This document shows, piece by piece, positions 4,906-8,328 of a DNA stretch of 8,328 bases. The notes below the pieces were generated by a model. The model had not been told where the DNA came from. It worked only from the letters and a program-made list of their open reading frames with translations, and did not search any database. The stretch comes from Nitrospira sp. (GTDB taxonomy: Bacteria > Nitrospirota > Nitrospiria > Nitrospirales > Nitrospiraceae). A program made the position numbers and the translations under genes. The stretch is from the NCBI GenBank assembly GCA_015904055.1, contig JABMDE010000022.1:32901-41228 (forward strand). Reading direction: 5' to 3'. Every line of letters begins with the position of its first letter. Position 1 is the first letter of the stretch.

Positions 4906-5895
4906 CTAGATCGACGGGGTCTCGTGAGGCTCTGCAGGGGGTAGTCCGTCTACGGCGCCGATTTTGCGGTACTTTTGCTCACGGCGGGCAAGCAGTTGTT
5001 CGGCGGAGAGATCGATCAGATCAAAAAGCTGATTGGTGAGGGCTTTGCCGACCAGTGTGCAGACAGCTTTGGGTTCGCGATGTGCGCCACCCAACGGTTC
5101 CGGCACGATGTCGTCAATGACACCGAGATCAAGAAGGTCTTTTGCGGTTATTTTTAGCGCAGACGCGGCGTCGAGCACCTTTGCAGGATTGTCCCAGAGA
5201 ATGGCTGCACAGCCTTCCGGTGAAATCACCGAATAGACCGAGTGTTCCAACATTAAGACACGATCGGATACACCCAGCGCCAGTGCACCGCCGCTTCCGC
5301 CTTCACCAATGACGACGGAAATAATGGGGACCGTCAACCGGGACATGACAAGCAGGTTGCGAGCGATCGCCTCTGCTTGTCCTCGTTCCTCAGCCCCAAT
5401 GCCGGGATAGGCTCCCGGGGTGTCGATAAAGGTAATAATCGGCCGGTTGAACTTTTCCGCCATCTTCATCAGGCGAAGGGCTTTTCGATAGCCTTCCGGG
5501 TTGGGCATCCCGAAGTTCCGCTGCATCCGTTCTTTGAGCGTTTTGCCTTTTTGATGTCCGATCATCATCACGGTTCGATCGTTGAACCTCGCGAATCCGC
5601 CTACAATCGCGCGGTCGTCTCCAAATGCACGGTCTCCGTGGAGTTCCAAGAAGTCACGGCTCAATTCGCTGATGTAGTCGAGTGTGCTGGGGCGTTGTGA
5701 GTGGCGTGCCAGTTGGGTTCGCTGCCAGGGCGTGAGGTTCTGGTAGAGTTCGTATTCGACCTGCGCAAACTTGGCGCGTAACTTGCGGATGTCGTTTTGT
5801 GCAGAGGTTTTTCCAGCGACTGCGGCCGCGGAAAGTTTTTCGATCTTTTCTTCGATCTCGCGCAGCGGCTGTTCAAATTCTAGATAATCCCGCAT
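4906..5895 (-). CDS. accA: Acetyl-CoA carboxylase carboxyltransferase subunit alpha
   Basis: A 329-residue AccA, the alpha half of the carboxyltransferase that with AccD moves the carboxyl group from carboxybiotin on AccB to acetyl-CoA. This makes malonyl-CoA, the first committed step of fatty acid synthesis in the cytoplasm. The N-terminal helical region (YLEFEQPLREIEEKIEKL) matches the known AccA start. The conserved blocks follow in order: ARHSQRPSTLDYI (63-75), GDRAFGDDRAIVGG (87-100), GHQKGKTLKERMQRNFGMP (113-131), ITFIDTPGAYPGIGAEERGQ (154-173), VIGEGGSGGALALG (195-208) with the oxyanion glycines, YSVISPEGCAAILW (221-234) and VPEPLGGAHR (264-273). The length is normal with a slightly extended Pro/Glu-rich tail. 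It lies 74 bases downstream of dnaE on the same strand, the conserved dnaE-accA order, and is probably co-transcribed. A G-rich stretch immediately precedes the ATG. accD is not in the window, which is usual. Confidence 0.98.
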   Translation of the reverse strand: MRDYLEFEQPLREIEEKIEKLSAAAVAGKTSAQNDIRKLRAKFAQVEYELYQNLTPWQRTQLARHSQRPSTLDYISELSRDFLELHGDRAFGDDRAIVGGFARFNDRTVMMIGHQKGKTLKERMQRNFGMPNPEGYRKALRLMKMAEKFNRPIITFIDTPGAYPGIGAEERGQAEAIARNLLVMSRLTVPIISVVIGEGGSGGALALGVSDRVLMLEHSVYSVISPEGCAAILWDNPAKVLDAASALKITAKDLLDLGVIDDIVPEPLGGAHREPKAVCTLVGKALTNQLFDLIDLSAEQLLARREQKYRKIGAVDGLPPAEPHETPSI

Positions 5896-5969
5896 AGCCC
5901 CCCAGATGGTGAACAGAGACTGTTAGGTATGGAACAATACCGCGTTTCCCATTTCTGGAAATAGTCCGT

Positions 5970-8328
5970 CTAAGATAGCAAAAACAGGGCTCCTTTGCCT
6001 AGCACTTCTTCAACATCGGATACAAAATGTTCACTGGCCGATACGGCAAGGTTGGGAAGGGGAGCAGTCTCGGCCTCTAATGCTGTATCCATCTGAAATG
6101 ACAGTGAGACTACGGTCCCACCGGGGTGTCGTTGGAGTACCTCGCGCAGACGCAGAAGCTGATCCTGGACTTCAGGACGGTCTGTGAGCCGGATATGAAC
6201 ACGCTTCACGGCCTGCTTTTGGACCTCGGCCAGTGGTTCAATTTTACTGACACGGAGTTTCGTCCCCTTGTCGCTACGATCAATGGTTCCACTGAGTCGG
6301 ACCAGACGTTCAGGCGCGATTAGATCACCGGCCGCTTTAAAGAGATCAGGAAATACGATGACTTCCACCGTGCCTTGGAGGTCTTCCAGAGTCAGATAGG
6401 CCATCCGGTCGCCCTTCTTGGTCAGTGTTGTTTTGACCGACGCAACGATGCCGCAGAGCTTGACCTCTTTTCCATCCGATAATTCCGTGAGGCCGGTCGT
6501 TGTGGCGGTCGACAAGGCTCCGATCGTCGTTTCGTACCGGCTTAATGGATGGGCAGAGATATAGAATCCAGTCAATTCACGCTCGTATGTCAACCGCTGG
6601 GCCTGATCCCATTCCGGGATAGAGGGCAGGGGCGGCATGGCGATGGTCGCTGCTTCTTGGCCGGAGAATTCATCGCCGAAGATGCTGGTCTGTCCAAGTT
6701 CTCGTTCCCGCTGTGCCGCAGCACCTTCTTCGATCGCTTGATCAAGGACCGCCATCAGCTGCGCACGTTTGGCGCCGGTTGAGTCGAAGGCCCCGGTCTT
6801 GATCAATCCCTCCAACATCCGCTTGTTCGTTTTGCGGAGGTCGATTCGTCTGCAGAACTCAAAGAACGAGGTGAATGGACCGCTCTCATTACGAATCGAT
6901 ATGACGGACTCAACAGCACCTTCACCTACGTTTTTGATCGCTGCCAGACCGAAACGAATGACGCCATCGGCCACGGCGAAGTTTTTCTGGCTGGCATTCA
7001 CATCCGGGCCCAGCACCTTGATGCCGAGATCTCGGCATTCGGTAAAGTATCCCATGATCTTATCGGTATTGCCCATGTCCGTCGTCATGAGCGCCGCCAT
7101 GAATTCGGTCGGGTAGTGGGATTTCAAATAGGCGGTCTGGTAGCAGACCACGGCATAGGCGGCGGCGTGTGACTTATTGAAGCCGTAGCCGGCGAATTTC
7201 TGAATCAGCTCATAGAGTTTCTCGGCTTTTTTCTCGGGAATGGCATTCTTCTTCGCGCCGTCCAGGAACTGGACGCGGAGTTTTTCCATCTCCTCCGGCT
7301 TCTTCTTGCCCATGGCGCGCCGGAGGATGTCGGCTTGTCCCAGCGAAAATCCCGCCACTTTGTTGGCGATCGCCATGACCTGTTCTTGGTACACGATGAC
7401 ACCGTAGGTGTCCTTGAGAATCGGCTCCAATTCAGGTGTTTCGTAGGCAATGGGCACCTTGCCCTGTTTGCGCTTGATAAAGTCTGGAATCAGATCCATC
7501 GGGCCCGGTCGATACAGGGCGATGATGGCGATGATGTCCTCGAACCGGTCGGGCTTGAACCCCGTGAGCAAGTCGCGCATGCCGGAGCTTTCCAACTGGA
7601 AGATGCCGGTCGTCTTGCCGGAAGAGAGCAGCGCAAAGGTCTTCTGGTCGTTGAACGGCAGGTGATCCACGATCAGCGGAGGCTGGTGAGGTCGGGCTGC
7701 ATTGATCAAGGTTTCCGCACGCCGGATCATGGTGAGCGTCTTGAGACCAAGGAAATCGAATTTCACCAATCCAATCTTTTCGACATCGCCCATCGAGTAT
7801 TGCGTTACGATTTCGTCGTTGGCCCCCTTATAGAGCGGGACATGGTCTGTCAGCGGGCCTTCGGAAATCACGACACCGGCGGCATGGGTCGACGCATGGC
7901 GGGCAAGGCCCTCCAGGGACTGCGCCACATCCATGAGCTCTTTGACTCTGGCGTCAGTCTGTATCAATTCGCGCAAGCGAGGCTCTTGGTCGAGCGCTTG
8001 TTGCAGGGTGATGTTCAGCTGGTTCGGCACCAGTTTGGCGACCTTGTCCGCTTCCGCATAGGGAAGTTCCAGTACGCGGCCCACATCGCGGATAGCAGCT
8101 TTGGCGCCCAGGGTGCCGAAGGTAATAATCTGCGCGACATGGTCGGAGCCATATTTGTCTACGACGTAGTTAATGACTTCGCCGCGCCGGTCCATGCAGA
8201 AATCCATATCGATATCCGGCAAGGAGACTCGCTCGGGATTCAGAAATCGCTCGAACAACAGTGTGTATTCGAGTGGGTCGAGATCGGTGATTCGTAAAGC
8301 ATAGGCAACGAGGCTGCCCGCTGCAGAT
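5970..8328 (-). CDS. dnaE: DNA polymerase III subunit alpha (5' end outside window)
   Basis: The catalytic subunit of the replicative polymerase III holoenzyme. The frame stays open to the right edge: upstream of 8258 it continues as AAGSLVAYALRITDLDPLEY, so the gene is cut by the window. About 785 residues are present, and the N-terminal PHP domain and the first part of the palm (roughly 375 residues by comparison with E. coli DnaE) are missing. Palm aspartates are seen in PDIDMDF (8199-8219), equivalent to E. coli D401 and D403, and in GLVKFDFLGLKTL (aspartate at 7755-7757), equivalent to D555. The fingers follow with ALYRPGPMDLIPDFIKRK, DILRRAMGKKK and FAGYGFNKSHAAAYA, then the (HhH)2 region (IRFGLAAIKNVGEGAVES). 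The beta-clamp motif QTSIF is at 6678-6692. Next comes an OB fold (VKLCGIVASVKTTLTKKGDR to LRVSKIEPL) and a short C-terminal domain. No intein or frameshift is seen. This domain order is the DnaE1 type rather than PolC or DnaE2/ImuC. Confidence 0.98.
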   Translation of the reverse strand, partial: SAAGSLVAYALRITDLDPLEYTLLFERFLNPERVSLPDIDMDFCMDRRGEVINYVVDKYGSDHVAQIITFGTLGAKAAIRDVGRVLELPYAEADKVAKLVPNQLNITLQQALDQEPRLRELIQTDARVKELMDVAQSLEGLARHASTHAAGVVISEGPLTDHVPLYKGANDEIVTQYSMGDVEKIGLVKFDFLGLKTLTMIRRAETLINAARPHQPPLIVDHLPFNDQKTFALLSSGKTTGIFQLESSGMRDLLTGFKPDRFEDIIAIIALYRPGPMDLIPDFIKRKQGKVPIAYETPELEPILKDTYGVIVYQEQVMAIANKVAGFSLGQADILRRAMGKKKPEEMEKLRVQFLDGAKKNAIPEKKAEKLYELIQKFAGYGFNKSHAAAYAVVCYQTAYLKSHYPTEFMAALMTTDMGNTDKIMGYFTECRDLGIKVLGPDVNASQKNFAVADGVIRFGLAAIKNVGEGAVESVISIRNESGPFTSFFEFCRRIDLRKTNKRMLEGLIKTGAFDSTGAKRAQLMAVLDQAIEEGAAAQRERELGQTSIFGDEFSGQEAATIAMPPLPSIPEWDQAQRLTYERELTGFYISAHPLSRYETTIGALSTATTTGLTELSDGKEVKLCGIVASVKTTLTKKGDRMAYLTLEDLQGTVEVIVFPDLFKAAGDLIAPERLVRLSGTIDRSDKGTKLRVSKIEPLAEVQKQAVKRVHIRLTDRPEVQDQLLRLREVLQRHPGGTVVSLSFQMDTALEAETAPLPNLAVSASEHFVSDVEEVLGKGALFLLS

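Noticed and set aside
7335..8297. A 320-codon open frame on the + strand opposite dnaE
   Set aside because: It is fully antisense to highly conserved polymerase sequence, has no ribosome site and no recognisable domains. Long antisense frames are common opposite GC-rich dnaE genes.
1..8328. CRISPR array, insertion sequence, attachment site, tRNA or rRNA
   Set aside because: I read through both strands and saw no regularly spaced repeats, transposase sequence, target duplications or RNA gene signatures.

Overview
The window is ordinary-looking bacterial chromosome, GC-moderate to GC-rich (judged by eye, not computed), with eight substantial genes and little spare DNA. A dnaE1-type polymerase gene directly upstream of accA, a lipoprotein-like gene and Shine-Dalgarno sites of the GGAGG type fit a Gram-negative-type bacterium. 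The overall look reminds me of Nitrospirota (Nitrospira-like). That is an impression from the proteins and composition, not something the sequence proves.

Left part (1-3058, all + strand): a possible gene tail ends at 42 and is followed by a small DUF488/YeaO-family gene (51-422). A 290-base non-coding stretch then leads into a tight three-gene set: an ArsI/CadI-type metalloenzyme (713-1156), a SigZ-type ECF sigma factor (1200-1820), and a flavoprotein of the HI0933/PP_4765 class (1817-3058). Sigma factor and flavoprotein overlap by four bases (GTGA). No anti-sigma gene is present. Both the lyase-like enzyme and the sigma factor carry cysteine-rich C-terminal tails, so the set reads as a candidate thiol- or arsenic/metal-responsive operon with its own sigma factor. 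This is the most interesting part of the window.

Middle (3051-4905): a coiled-coil, proline-rich, probable lipoprotein (3051-3788, -) converges on the flavoprotein with an 8-base overlap. A 410-base divergent intergenic region follows, holding an AT-rich inverted repeat that covers a perfect -10 hexamer on the - strand. Beyond it is a small four-helix ferritin-like protein with two ExxH motifs (4199-4816, +), of unknown function.

Right part (4906-8328, - strand): dnaE (DNA polymerase III alpha, 5' end beyond the right edge) followed 74 bases later by accA (acetyl-CoA carboxyltransferase alpha). This is the conserved dnaE-accA pair also found in E. coli. All key polymerase and carboxyltransferase motifs within the window are intact. 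These two are housekeeping genes and show nothing unusual.
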